Origin: Anisakis pegreffii
Lineage: Eukaryota > Nematoda > Chromadorea > Rhabditida > Anisakidae
Direction: 5' to 3'
Assembly (NCBI GenBank): GCA_035041965.1
Contig: JAPYMA010003008.1
Location: forward strand, 62,001-126,000
Length of the DNA stretch: 64,000 bases
Shown here: positions 63,599 to 64,000 of the stretch, in pieces
Layout: each line of letters begins with the position of its first letter
Numbering within the stretch: position 1 is the first letter of the stretch
Notes under the pieces: generated by a model
Databases searched by the model: none
What the model was told of the DNA's origin: nothing
Seen by the model: only the letters and a program-made list of their open reading frames with translations
Translations under genes and position numbers: made by a program

Positions 63599-64000
63599 GT
63601 TCATACCTTCAACTTTTTGTAGACGTCTTTTGAGTGATCTGACAGCCGAAATGAACTGTGAACAGAAAAACAATGCTAACAGACATCTTTCGAATCGTCT
63701 TAATGCATTCCGTTCCACAGTAAAATAATTATCAGCAATAATTTTCTGGTGGTGGAATCAACTTCTGAAATGTTTCGTCACGCTTGAAACTCATCTGTCA
63801 GTTTCGAATACTGAACTGTTGTTTTTTTCCTCGTTCATTTCGAATCATTTCAAAGCGGCTACGTTCCCTCTAATCCACAAACTAAGGGAGTGGGATTCTT
63901 CTGTATTTATAAACTGAAAAATTCTGAGTGCTGCTGAAACAAGTGCCAGAGCATTTCCATTAGCAGGCATCTACAGTTTGAGGAGGATAGAGAGAGCTCT

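Noticed and set aside
1..64000. CRISPR arrays, bacterial operons, rRNA genes
   Set aside because: No regular short repeats with unique spacers, no Shine-Dalgarno-led gene clusters and no rRNA signature were seen; the intron-rich genes are eukaryotic.

Overview
The window reads as nuclear DNA of a nematode. It is AT-rich, and its genes are split into many short exons, mostly with GTAAGT/GTTAGT/GTATGT-like donors and (T)TTTCAG acceptors. The conserved proteins are animal-specific (EB1, LKB1/PAR-4, calpain-15/SOL, a TULA-type histidine phosphatase). The order is uncertain; the composition, low gene density and transposon load would suit a parasitic clade III (Spirurina) worm, but this is inference. 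No bacterial, organellar or rRNA genes were seen.

Layout. Four genes lie on the minus strand. EB1 (about 4.9-2.5 kb) has 7 exons. LKB1/PAR-4 kinase (14.3-10.9 kb) has 9 exons. A C2H2 zinc-finger gene (26.9-16.7 kb) has six secure 3' exons and four tentative 5' exons. A histidine phosphatase of the UBASH3/TULA type (37.1-34.6 kb) has 5 exons. On the plus strand, a calpain-15/small-optic-lobes protease occupies 43.3-49.0 kb in 16 exons, all phase-compatible and with the full Cys-His-Asn triad. A small two-exon single-pass membrane protein lies at 32.7-33.3 kb, and the first exon of a probable secreted or membrane protein lies near 63.5 kb. Weaker candidate exons are listed with low confidence. 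This DNA has long open frames by chance, so coding-looking peptides without homology are not strong evidence.

Mobile DNA is concentrated from 39 to 58 kb. Four hAT-like elements show terminal inverted repeats and 8-bp target duplications: 39884-40023 (perfect duplication), 41311-41591, 50256-50438, and 57037-58156, which carries GAATA/GAACA pentamer arrays. A 361-bp near-palindromic foldback element at 52.7-53.1 kb abuts a decayed non-LTR retrotransposon (53.1-54.2 kb). A 28-bp piece of that retroelement's 3' end recurs in reverse at 43.05 kb. A tRNA-derived SINE-like sequence lies at 61.2 kb, with a truncated relative in the 34.4 kb intergenic DNA. A possible solo LTR lies at 51.25-51.66 kb.

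The conserved genes are housekeeping or signalling genes with no obvious shared pathway. EB1 and LKB1/PAR-4 both act in polarity and cytoskeleton biology, but they are 6 kb apart with no operon signature. The most novel items are the unassigned four-finger zinc-finger protein, the set of hAT-like miniature elements, and several unassigned small coding candidates.
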